The position numbers were made by a program, and so were the translations under genes. The notes beneath the pieces were generated by a model. The model made no database searches. It was not told the origin of the DNA and worked only from the letters and a program-made list of their open reading frames with translations. 64,000 nucleotides of DNA from Flavobacteriaceae bacterium F08102. Lineage in GTDB: Bacteria; Bacteroidota; Bacteroidia; Flavobacteriales; Flavobacteriaceae. Location: contig JALKAY010000006.1 of assembly GCA_023015935.1 (NCBI GenBank), positions 1-64,000 on the forward strand, given 5' to 3'. Numbering within the stretch: the stretch's first letter is position 1; every line of letters begins with the position of its first letter. Positions 56,973 to 64,000 of the stretch are shown here, in pieces.

Positions 56973-58882
56973 GGCGTTGATTTAAGTAAGGCAATTTTTG
57001 CTTTGTCGTGTTTAACAATAGTGCGACGGAAATTGCGATATGTATCGTAAACTTCTGCGTTGAATTGTCCGGCACGAAGTATTAATTCACGAGTAAATTT
57101 TAGTTGATGATTGGGCAGCTTTTCAATATTCATCCGATAAGATCCAAATTGGTTTTCAATAGAAACATTGGATGGTATTCCTTCAATTTCAAATGTTGCT
57201 GGATACCTAATAGTATATGTGTCTATATCGTAATAACCATGTGTAATTTCAAAGGCTTGCTTCCGATTGGTATAACGTTTTGGGATGTTCGACACTCGGT
57301 TAAATGTGTTGAGGTTAAACAACATTCTGGCACCACTAAACGACGCGTAGTTGGGAGCTTTGATCGTAAGATTTTCCTTAAAAAGTATACTGTCCCGATC
57401 ATTGTTAAACTCATAATTCTCCAAGGTAAGATTATTAATGTATGGCCAGTAACGATCTTTGTAATATGATGCTATGTCGCGTTCGGTTGCTTTTTCTAAG
57501 AAGTAATGATCTTCGTATTGAATTCCTTTAGAAAGAATGTTGACAACCCCATTTAATCCTCCATGTTGGTCGATGTTTATGGTTGCGGAAGTAACTTGTT
57601 TATTTTCATGGTCGGCATAAGTTTTTGTGTTTTTTAGTTCGCCACCCTCAGGTTTTAGCACTAACACCCTCCGGTCATCCGTAAAAGAACCTAAATAGCC
57701 GAAAGGAACAGATTGACTGGTGCATTCAAGCCAAATATCCTTGTCGGGCTGAGGGATATTTAAGATTACGTGATTTCCTTGAACCGAGATGAGCTCTTTT
57801 TCAATATCACGCTTGTTGTTGGCATAGACTGCCGTGTAATATGATTCTACGTCCGCTGCATCCATCAGCGCTTTGGTGTAGTTTGTCAATGCCTTACAAT
57901 CACCGTATCCAAGTCGATCAACTTCACTCGCCAACATGGGCATCCAGCCACCAATACCTACTTGGACACTTATGTACCGGGTCTTTTTTTGTACGTATTC
58001 ATAAACGATTTTTGCCCGTTCAATTGGATCTTCCACTCCGTTCACCAACTGTTGGATTTTTTGAACGGTTGCTTCAGGTAGATCTGAACGAGATCGGATT
58101 AGGTTATTATTCATCCATTGACCAAAATCCTTCCAACTGTTGGCACTTCCATCATAGCCTTCAAGGTGAAATTTATTTAGGCCAAAACGTACCGTTGGCG
58201 TCGTTTTATGCAAGCCTAAATTCATTTCCTCATGTCGTACAGCGGAATTATTTTTTAACTGGTAACTTATTTCCGTCTCGGTGTTGTTTTTTACAACATC
58301 AAATGCATCGAATTGATTTTCTAAGGTTTGTAGGGTTAAGTCGCTTGGATATTGAATGCTAAAGTTGTTTTGTTGAACACTTTGATTGTAGGCATTGATA
58401 GGTTGCCAATGTGGGATAAATGCCGTATTCTCTGATTCAATTTCAACTTCATAATAAAAAGTATACGGATAGGAAGTGGGGACATACCGATAGTATTTTA
58501 ATCGACCATCATTAAACAATGACATGCCATCGGCAGCCGAATAGTCGTTAAATTTTGATTTATTGACAGTTAAAAGCTTATTTCCACGCGCATCATAAAC
58601 AATTACTTTTAGATTTTTAATTCGCGTGTTTTTGTCGTAATTGATGACGAGTTCAGACGCTTTATCCGCAAATTTATTTAACACAGTTATCGCCGATCGC
58701 GTCTCGATGAGCATATTCTTTTGATGTTTTATCGCTATTTTAGTGTCTTTAAAACGAACGATAGAGTTGGCATTTTTGAGTAGTTTTGGAGTTATTGCAG
58801 TGACGGATAGGTCGGTCTCTTGTGCTTTGCTTTGGGGTGAATGAAATATTAGTACTAAGAATAAGAAGAAGGGTACTTTCAT
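56969..58882 (-). CDS. DUF3857/transglutaminase-like protein, catalytic form
   Basis: Start taken at ATG 58882, which gives signal peptide MKVPFFLFLVLIFHSPQSKAQ; the frame is open to 58906. In 645-aa numbering the DUF3857 domain spans about 50-220 and the transglutaminase-like domain about 270-400, with the nucleophile in LGYGDCKAL (C337) and histidine in GNHVILN (H379); the acidic residue reads WLECTS. It is a probable periplasmic cysteine transamidase or protease, overlapping its non-catalytic paralogue by 4 bp, so the two are likely made in fixed ratio. The dtd gene lies just upstream. Confidence 0.85.
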   Translation of the reverse strand: MKVPFFLFLVLIFHSPQSKAQETDLSVTAITPKLLKNANSIVRFKDTKIAIKHQKNMLIETRSAITVLNKFADKASELVINYDKNTRIKNLKVIVYDARGNKLLTVNKSKFNDYSAADGMSLFNDGRLKYYRYVPTSYPYTFYYEVEIESENTAFIPHWQPINAYNQSVQQNNFSIQYPSDLTLQTLENQFDAFDVVKNNTETEISYQLKNNSAVRHEEMNLGLHKTTPTVRFGLNKFHLEGYDGSANSWKDFGQWMNNNLIRSRSDLPEATVQKIQQLVNGVEDPIERAKIVYEYVQKKTRYISVQVGIGGWMPMLASEVDRLGYGDCKALTNYTKALMDAADVESYYTAVYANNKRDIEKELISVQGNHVILNIPQPDKDIWLECTSQSVPFGYLGSFTDDRRVLVLKPEGGELKNTKTYADHENKQVTSATINIDQHGGLNGVVNILSKGIQYEDHYFLEKATERDIASYYKDRYWPYINNLTLENYEFNNDRDSILFKENLTIKAPNYASFSGARMLFNLNTFNRVSNIPKRYTNRKQAFEITHGYYDIDTYTIRYPATFEIEGIPSNVSIENQFGSYRMNIEKLPNHQLKFTRELILRAGQFNAEVYDTYRNFRRTIVKHDKAKIALLKSTP

Positions 58883-58916
58883 ATACAAAGCATTTAGCGA
58901 CTTCAAATATATAAAA

Positions 58917-59369
58917 TTAATTTCTTAGCTCAGAGTCTAAGAGGATGGTAATGGGGCCATCATTGCGTAGATCAACCTTCATATCGGCACCAAATACGCC
59001 GGTTTGCACCTTTTTTTCGAAATAATTTTCAATAGTTTGAATGAATAATTTATATAAAGGGATGGCGATTTCTGGTTTCGCAGCTTGAACATAAGAAGGT
59101 CGGTTTCCTTTTTTTGTACTAGCCATGAGGGTAAATTGACTTACGACAAGAATTTCGCCACCAATGTCCTTCACGCTATTATTCATTACGCCCTTTTCAT
59201 CATTAAAAATTCGCATGTGCACGGCTTTTTTACATAGCCATTCGATGTCTTCAGAAGTATCTTTTGGGCCAATTCCCAAAAATATTAATAAACCGTTGTT
59301 AATTGCACTGTATTGTTTTTGGTCAATATGAACGGAGGCATGTTGAACGCGTTGAATTACAAGTTTCAT
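58917..59369 (-). CDS. dtd: D-aminoacyl-tRNA deacylase
   Basis: A 150-aa enzyme that hydrolyses D-aminoacyl-tRNAs. The signature VVSQFTLMASTKKGNRPS and the C-terminal RNDGPITILLDS (GP cis-proline motif) are both present. The start MKLVIQRVQHASV is typical. It lies 9 bp downstream of rsgA and 34 bp before the DUF3857 start in a minus-strand run. Confidence 0.95.
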   Translation of the reverse strand: MKLVIQRVQHASVHIDQKQYSAINNGLLIFLGIGPKDTSEDIEWLCKKAVHMRIFNDEKGVMNNSVKDIGGEILVVSQFTLMASTKKGNRPSYVQAAKPEIAIPLYKLFIQTIENYFEKKVQTGVFGADMKVDLRNDGPITILLDSELRN

Positions 59370-59378
59370 GAATCGGTA

Positions 59379-60317
59379 TTAATAAAAGTCAAGACGGTAA
59401 TTTTCCTGTTCTTCTTCGAGTAATTGCAAATAACTCTCATATCTAGAAACCGCGATTTCTCCATCTTGGACAGCCTGTTTAACGGCACAGCTCGGTTCAT
59501 TGACATGTAGGCAATTGTTGAATTTACATTCAGATTTCCGTTGAAATATTTCGCGAAAATAATCACCTACTTCTTCTTTTGCAAATTCCACAACACCAAA
59601 TCCTTTAATCCCAGGTGTATCAATAATCGCTCCTCCAAAGGGTAAGTCGAACATTTCAGCGAAGGTAGTCGTATGTTGTCCTTGTCGGTGTTGTTGTGAA
59701 ATAACCGAGGTTTTTAAAGCAAAGTTTGGATCAATAGCATTAATCAGTGTAGATTTTCCAACGCCAGAATGCCCAGCAACCATACTAACTTTATCTTTCA
59801 TCATAGATTTTAATTGGTTTATATTGAGCCCTTTGGTAGCTGAAATTTCAAGACATGGATAGCCAATAGCTTCGTATATGTTGATCAAATCATTTTTGGC
59901 TTTGTGCAATGCTTCGTCATAAAGATCAATTTTATTAAAGATTAAAATGGCCGGAATAGAGTAGGCTTCTGCTGTAGCTAAGAATCGATCAATAAATTTG
60001 GGGTAAGTAGGTGGGTGATCTAGGGTAATTATTAAGAAAACTTGATCAATATTTGCCGCAATGATATGGGTTTGTTTAGAAAGATTAACAGATTTCCGAA
60101 TGATATAGTTTTTCCTCGGATAGATTTTGGTAATAATTCCTTGTTCACTACCTGGCTCAAGTTCAAATTCAACGTGGTCGCCAACCGTAATAGGATTTGT
60201 ACTTTTAATCCCCTGCATTCTAAATTTACCACGAATACGACATTCAATTATTTGATGGTCATATTTTACAAAGTACCAACTTCCTGTTGATTTCGTTACA
60301 AGCCCTTTCATCTTCAA
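59379..60317 (-). CDS. rsgA: Ribosome small-subunit-dependent GTPase A
   Basis: A 312-aa late-stage 30S assembly GTPase. An N-terminal OB domain (about 5-75) precedes a circularly permuted G domain: G4 FNKID (127-131) comes before G1 GHSGVGKST (182-190) and G3 DTPG. A zinc-binding C-terminal element has C264, C269, H271 and C277. The normal family length supports the start at 60317. It overlaps no gene; dtd follows at 9 bp. Confidence 0.95.
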   Translation of the reverse strand: MKMKGLVTKSTGSWYFVKYDHQIIECRIRGKFRMQGIKSTNPITVGDHVEFELEPGSEQGIITKIYPRKNYIIRKSVNLSKQTHIIAANIDQVFLIITLDHPPTYPKFIDRFLATAEAYSIPAILIFNKIDLYDEALHKAKNDLINIYEAIGYPCLEISATKGLNINQLKSMMKDKVSMVAGHSGVGKSTLINAIDPNFALKTSVISQQHRQGQHTTTFAEMFDLPFGGAIIDTPGIKGFGVVEFAKEEVGDYFREIFQRKSECKFNNCLHVNEPSCAVKQAVQDGEIAVSRYESYLQLLEEEQENYRLDFY

Positions 60318-60417
60318 ATTTTTTCAAAAATAAGGAATATTCTTTTCTAAAGCTGCATATAGTGATTAACTTGACTTTTTTAATTAAATTTAGAGAATAA
60401 TTTTAAATAACGAACGG

Positions 60418-61443
60418 ATGAAATTTGGGAAATATATCGTTCTTTTACTCTTACTTTTATTTGTTGGTACTTCGATTTATGTTGCTACACTAGATAAAAA
60501 GTATAAGGTAGAACGGACTAAAATTATTGCGGCACCTATCGAAGTGGTCTTTGATCAACTTATTGATTTTAAAAAATGGCCAGCCTGGTCACCATGGATA
60601 GAACAAGAACCTTCTGCGACACTCACTTATGGTACGAAATCTATAGGGGAAGGGGCGAGTTATCGTTGGGATGGGGAGAAAATTGGTGCTGGGAATATGG
60701 AAACGATAGGTGTTCATGAGCCAGATAGTATTACGCAAAAAATTACGTTTACAGCTCCATTCGAATCGAGTTCTGCTGTTTTTTGGAAGTTGAAATCGGT
60801 GGAAGGTGGAACCGAAGTTACCTGGTCTATGCAAGGTGAAATGAATTTTATGATGAAAGGGTTTATGGCTTTTTCTGGTGGAATCGATAAACAAGTTGGT
60901 CCAGATTATGAACGTGGACTTATAAAGTTAGATAGTGTTAGTACGGCGGCATTGAAAGTTTTTACCGTAGATGTGAATGGAGTAAAGATGCATGGAGGCG
61001 GATATTATATGTATAGCTCTGCTTCAACAAATATGAAGCAACTAGGAGATAAAATTCAAGAATTAATTTCGAAAGTTGAAGCGTTTATTGACCAAAATTC
61101 GATAAGTCAAGCTGGTATGCCTTTTACGTTGTATCATAAAATGGATCAAGATAATAATGCCATTATTTTGTCTTGTGCGGTGCCAATTGTTGAAGGGGTG
61201 ACGCCGCCTGTTAGTAGTGGGTTGCTGTTGGGGGAGCTAAAACCATTTAAGGCTGTTAAAGTTACCTTAAAGGGGGATTACACCAACTTACAAGCCGCTT
61301 GGTCAGCAGGGTATGCTTATATCGCCGATAATCAATTAGATGCAGATTTAACAAAGCCCGTTTTAGAGATGTATGTCAATGATCCAGAAGATTTTCCTAA
61401 TCCGGCAGATTGGATTACGGAACTTTATGTTCCCATAAAATAA
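60418..61443 (+). CDS. SRPBCC domain protein with C-terminal GyrI-like domain
   Basis: A 341-aa protein with an N-terminal membrane helix or signal anchor (about 5-23). Residues about 30-170 are a START/SRPBCC (polyketide-cyclase-like) domain (KIIAAPIEVVFDQLIDFKKWPAWSPW). Residues about 185-340 resemble the GyrI-like/AraC effector-binding fold (AGMPFTLYHKMDQDNNAIILSCAVPI ... GYAYIADNQLDADLTKPVLEMYVNDP). Ligand binding is likely, enzymatic activity unknown. It is divergent from rsgA. Confidence 0.85.
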   Translation: MKFGKYIVLLLLLLFVGTSIYVATLDKKYKVERTKIIAAPIEVVFDQLIDFKKWPAWSPWIEQEPSATLTYGTKSIGEGASYRWDGEKIGAGNMETIGVHEPDSITQKITFTAPFESSSAVFWKLKSVEGGTEVTWSMQGEMNFMMKGFMAFSGGIDKQVGPDYERGLIKLDSVSTAALKVFTVDVNGVKMHGGGYYMYSSASTNMKQLGDKIQELISKVEAFIDQNSISQAGMPFTLYHKMDQDNNAIILSCAVPIVEGVTPPVSSGLLLGELKPFKAVKVTLKGDYTNLQAAWSAGYAYIADNQLDADLTKPVLEMYVNDPEDFPNPADWITELYVPIK

Positions 61444-61528
61444 AACCAACTAATAAAATGGAACAAATCCCTGAACGTTTTTAAGTTCTTTTAGATTTGC
61501 ATTTCACATCAAAAGGGTATTCGATTTT

Positions 61529-62095
61529 TTAAAAACCCTTTAATTGTTTGTGACGAAAACAGCTCGTTATATGATCGTTGACCATTCCTATGGCTTGCAT
61601 ATAAGCATATATCACTGTAGATCCCACAAACTTAAATCCGCGTTTTTTTAGGTCGCTCGAGAGCAGGTCAGATAAGGGAGTGGTGGCAGGAACATCTGAA
61701 TGTGCCTTGTAGGTGTGTTGAATCGGTTTGCCTTCTGTAAAGGCCCACAAATATGTTGCAAAAGAACCAAACTCTTTTTGAATCTTTATAAAGGCTTGTG
61801 CATTGCTTATGGTCGCTTTTATTTTAAGAGCATTGCGGATGATTCCAGTATCTTGGAGTAAAACTGTGAACTTTTCATCGCTATAGGTTGCAATTTTTTC
61901 ATAATCAAACTGATCAAAAGCGTAGCGGAAATTTTCCCTTTTTTTTAAAATGGTAATCCAACTTAACCCTGCTTGAAAAGTTTCTAAAAGGAGAAATTCA
62001 AATAAGCGGCGATCTTCGTAAATAGGGACACCCCACTCTTCATCGTGATAAGCTACATATAATGGATCTGTACCACTCCAAGGACAACGATTCAT
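61529..62095 (-). CDS. tag: DNA-3-methyladenine glycosylase I
   Basis: A 188-aa HhH-superfamily base-excision enzyme that removes 3-methyladenine. It shows the start RCPWSGTDPLYVAYHDEEWG, LLLETFQAGLSWITILKKRENFR (with the family's catalytic Glu region) and a C-terminal FKFVGSTVIYAYMQAIGMVNDH with His/Cys zinc ligands (C4, H17, H/C near the end: HITSCFRH). Normal length. Single gene. Confidence 0.95.
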   Translation of the reverse strand: MNRCPWSGTDPLYVAYHDEEWGVPIYEDRRLFEFLLLETFQAGLSWITILKKRENFRYAFDQFDYEKIATYSDEKFTVLLQDTGIIRNALKIKATISNAQAFIKIQKEFGSFATYLWAFTEGKPIQHTYKAHSDVPATTPLSDLLSSDLKKRGFKFVGSTVIYAYMQAIGMVNDHITSCFRHKQLKGF

Positions 62096-62225
62096 ATGGA
62101 TGTTATTTGTGTTTCTTCAAAGATAGTTTTTTTAATGTCATAGGCTAAAGACTGTTAGCAACTTCAAGTTTTATTATAAGCATTGATTGAATTTACAGTT
62201 TGTATTTTCATTGTACCTTTAATGA

Positions 62226-63338
62226 ATGAATTTGAGTTATTGGGAAATAAACAGTTGGTTTAGTGAAGTCGATTTCGCTGTTGTTGGCAGTGGAATTGTG
62301 GGGTTGCACACTGCGATCTATTTAAAGGAGAAATATCCAGAAGCAAAAATTATAGTCCTCGAAAAAGGAAGTCTCCCTGCAGGGGCCAGTACGAAAAATG
62401 CTGGATTTGCTTGTTTCGGTAGTTTGTTTGAAATACTTGAAGATTTAAAAAGTCACAGCCCTGAGGAAGTAGTACAGCTGGTTCGTCAACGCTGGGAGGG
62501 ACTTCAGCTTTTATGAGATTTAGGCGACTGCGAAATTGGGTATGAACAACACGGAGGTTATGAATTAGTTAAAACTACAGCGTCTATTGCGCCTTATTTG
62601 GACCAATATAGAGAGGTCAATACGCTTTTGAAAATGGTATTTTCTTCTTCTGTTTTTGAAGTTAAAAAAAATGTGTTTGGCTTCAGTAAAATTCATGATA
62701 CAGTTGTTTTTAATCCTTTTGAAGGTCAAATTGATACGAGTAAAATGATGAAAAGATTGCTTTTAAAAGCAATAGAGAAAGGTGTTTTAGTTCTCAATAA
62801 TTGTCTTGTTAATGATTTTGTGGAAACCGGAACAGGAGTGAAGATTGAAACCAACCTATATGATTTTTCATGTAGAAAATTATGTATTGCAACCAATGGA
62901 TTTGCAGCTAAATTTATTAAGGAGCCTATTCAGCCGGCGAGAGCACAAGTATTGATTACTGACCCCATTGATAACCTCCAAATTCGCGGTACATTTCACC
63001 TAGATAGAGGCTTTTATTATTTTAGAAATATTCATAACCGCATTTTACTCGGTGGAGGACGAAATTTGAATATTAAAGGGGAGGAAACAACCCATTTTGG
63101 ACTTACACAGCAGATTCAGACTGAATTAGAAAAACTGTTATATGAAGTAATATTGCCTAGTAAAGATGTGGGTATAGCCCATAGATGGAGTGGAATTATG
63201 GGGGTTGGACCGCAAAAAAAGCCAATTATTAAGTCATTAAGCAGCAACGTTTATTGTGGTGTGCGCTTAGGCGGTATGGGAATTGCCATTGGTGCGAATG
63301 TCGCTAAAGAAATGGTTGACATGGTAAATTTGGATTAA
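62226..63338 (+). pseudogene. FAD-dependent oxidoreductase (DadA-like) broken by one in-frame TGA
   Basis: A single reading frame of 370 codons plus stop, interrupted only by TGA at 62514-62516. Upstream, 96 codons carry the Rossmann FAD site DFAVVGSGIVGLHTAIYL and ASTKNAGFACFG. Downstream, the frame continues at once with GYEQHGGYEL, then the substrate domain and C-terminal FAD motif (YCGVRLGGMGIAIGANVAKEM). No frameshift or other stop is seen. In context (WEGLQLL-stop-DL) a CGA arginine changed to TGA is the simplest cause. It is either a recent pseudogene, a read error, or an unusual recoding event. An amino-acid or glycine oxidase-type activity would be expected of the intact form. Confidence 0.8.
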
Positions 63339-63371
63339 TTTTTGCTTGTATATTTGTGTTTTATCTACTGA

Positions 63372-63905
63372 ATGAATATGAAACAATTTTTAAGCGTACT
63401 ATTTTTCTGTAGTGTTCTTTTTAACAGCGCACTTTTTGCACAACAACAAACACAAGTTAAATTTCAAATAAAAAATTTTGGACTTAATGTTCTAGGTAAA
63501 TTTAAAGAAGTAAAAATTCATCCTTCGATTAACCTTTGGCAACTTGATAAAAGTTCGATAACGAGTGAAATTCAGGTGAACTCAATTTATACGGGAAATG
63601 GCAAGCGAGATGCCCATTTAAAAAGTGAGGATTATTTTGATGAAAATACCTATCCAACCATAAGGCTTCGGTCTACTAAAATTATTGAAATTAGCCCTGG
63701 AAAATACAATATGACTGCTCAGTTGACCATAAAAGAGACTACAAGGGAAGTGATTATTCCATTGGAAATAACCAAAAACCAAGATCAATTGACCCTTAAG
63801 GCAGCGTTTTCTATAAATCGTCAAGATTATAAGGTTGGTGGAGATAGCTGGACGATGGGTGATATCGTTAAGGTCTCGGTTTTATATAAAGGGAAAAATG
63901 AATAA
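63372..63905 (+). CDS. YceI-family secreted lipid-binding protein
   Basis: A 177-aa periplasmic protein with signal peptide (1-22, ending FAQQ). The mature part shows the YceI lipocalin-like pattern: VKFQIKNFGLNVLGKFKEV near the start, RDAHLKSEDYFDENTYPTI in the middle, and FSINRQDYKVGGDSW near the end. These proteins bind polyisoprenoids or amphiphilic lipids. A TATATTTG box at 63349-63356 precedes it. The next gene starts inside its last codons. Confidence 0.92.
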   Translation: MNMKQFLSVLFFCSVLFNSALFAQQQTQVKFQIKNFGLNVLGKFKEVKIHPSINLWQLDKSSITSEIQVNSIYTGNGKRDAHLKSEDYFDENTYPTIRLRSTKIIEISPGKYNMTAQLTIKETTREVIIPLEITKNQDQLTLKAAFSINRQDYKVGGDSWTMGDIVKVSVLYKGKNE

Positions 63906-64000
63906 GATACTATCCTATGATGTAGGAATAATTGGTGGTGGATTGGCAGGGTTGACCTCAGCAATTCGTTTGGCCAAATTAAAGCATAGTGTAGTACTTA
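63898..64000 (+). CDS. FAD-dependent oxidoreductase, N-terminal fragment cut by the window edge
   Basis: ATG 63898 overlaps the YceI gene by 8 bp. The visible 34 codons read as a Rossmann FAD site: SYDVGIIGGGLAGLTSAIRLAK (GxGxxG). It is likely a geranylgeranyl-reductase-like or other flavin monooxygenase-type protein, co-transcribed with the YceI gene, whose lipid-binding role could be connected. The rest is outside the window. Confidence 0.85.
   Translation, partial: MNKILSYDVGIIGGGLAGLTSAIRLAKLKHSVVL

Noticed and set aside
57841-58362. 173-codon plus-strand frame
   Set aside because: It is antisense to the well-supported DUF3857 protein, with low-complexity His/Leu/Ser composition and no recognisable domain.
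63372-64000. Start of a flexirubin or type III polyketide cluster
   Set aside because: A YceI protein followed by an FAD oxidoreductase might begin such a cluster, but only 34 codons of the second gene are visible and no biosynthetic core gene is in the window.

Overview
The window reads as a chromosomal segment of a marine-type member of the Flavobacteriaceae (Bacteroidota). The DNA is AT-rich. Several genes have a TAnnTTTG-type -7 box in place of a sigma70 -10, and strong Shine-Dalgarno sequences are absent. There are many SPII lipoproteins, two TonB-dependent receptors with N-terminal carboxypeptidase-regulatory-like domains, two proteins with type IX secretion (T9SS) C-terminal domains, and the usual Bacteroidota split of atpD-atpC away from the other ATP synthase genes. 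No rRNA, tRNA, CRISPR array, transposase or phage gene was seen.

Layout. 1-2080: a stand-alone OLD-family ATPase/TOPRIM nuclease gene, bracketed by an imperfect 16-bp inverted repeat, which looks like an inserted defence cassette. 2083-5185 (minus): a glnS-polyprenyl synthase pair. 5457-8542 (plus): a secreted thioredoxin, a decayed AraC/SDR gene fusion, a NYN-LOTUS protein and a DUF4377-like lipoprotein. 8870-17459 (minus): an envelope locus with a small secreted protein, TonB receptor, DUF4876 lipoprotein, DUF6850 beta-barrel and a gingipain-fold (C25-like) protein with C-terminal helical repeats. This is the best candidate here for a poorly described system. 17460-18420 is nearly 1 kb without a gene. 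18421-21880: a TraB/TIKI-like lipoprotein, a twin-CX3C lipoprotein and a divergent HTH/AraC-TPR regulator pair whose spacer carries repeated AAGATTCTT motifs. 22341-27841: small membrane proteins, a GT9 heptosyltransferase, a secreted esterase and an M28 peptidase.

27908-36930 is mostly minus-strand housekeeping (mgtE, rsmA, a DUF4286 gene, a TPR gene, serS, HTTM, ribF) with one 47-codon gene on the plus strand. 37008-49015 (plus): a T9SS reprolysin-like protease, a TonB receptor with an SGNH-hydrolase lipoprotein, atpD-atpC and an S9 peptidase. 49361-51758 (minus): rseP and a T9SS-tagged remnant of an M1 peptidase. 51824-55017 (plus): a SCO protein and feoA-feoB with a 38-aa FeoB-associated Cys-rich peptide. 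55014-60317 (minus): two DUF3857 transglutaminase-like proteins, dtd and rsgA. 60418-64000: an SRPBCC/GyrI-like protein, tag, an FAD oxidoreductase broken by one in-frame TGA, a YceI protein and the start of another FAD oxidoreductase.

Genome decay is a recurring theme: an AraC/SDR chimera, a nonsense-interrupted oxidoreductase, an M1 peptidase reduced to its secretion ends and a regulator with no ATG or GTG start. Functions are read from motifs and overall resemblance only; no database search was run.
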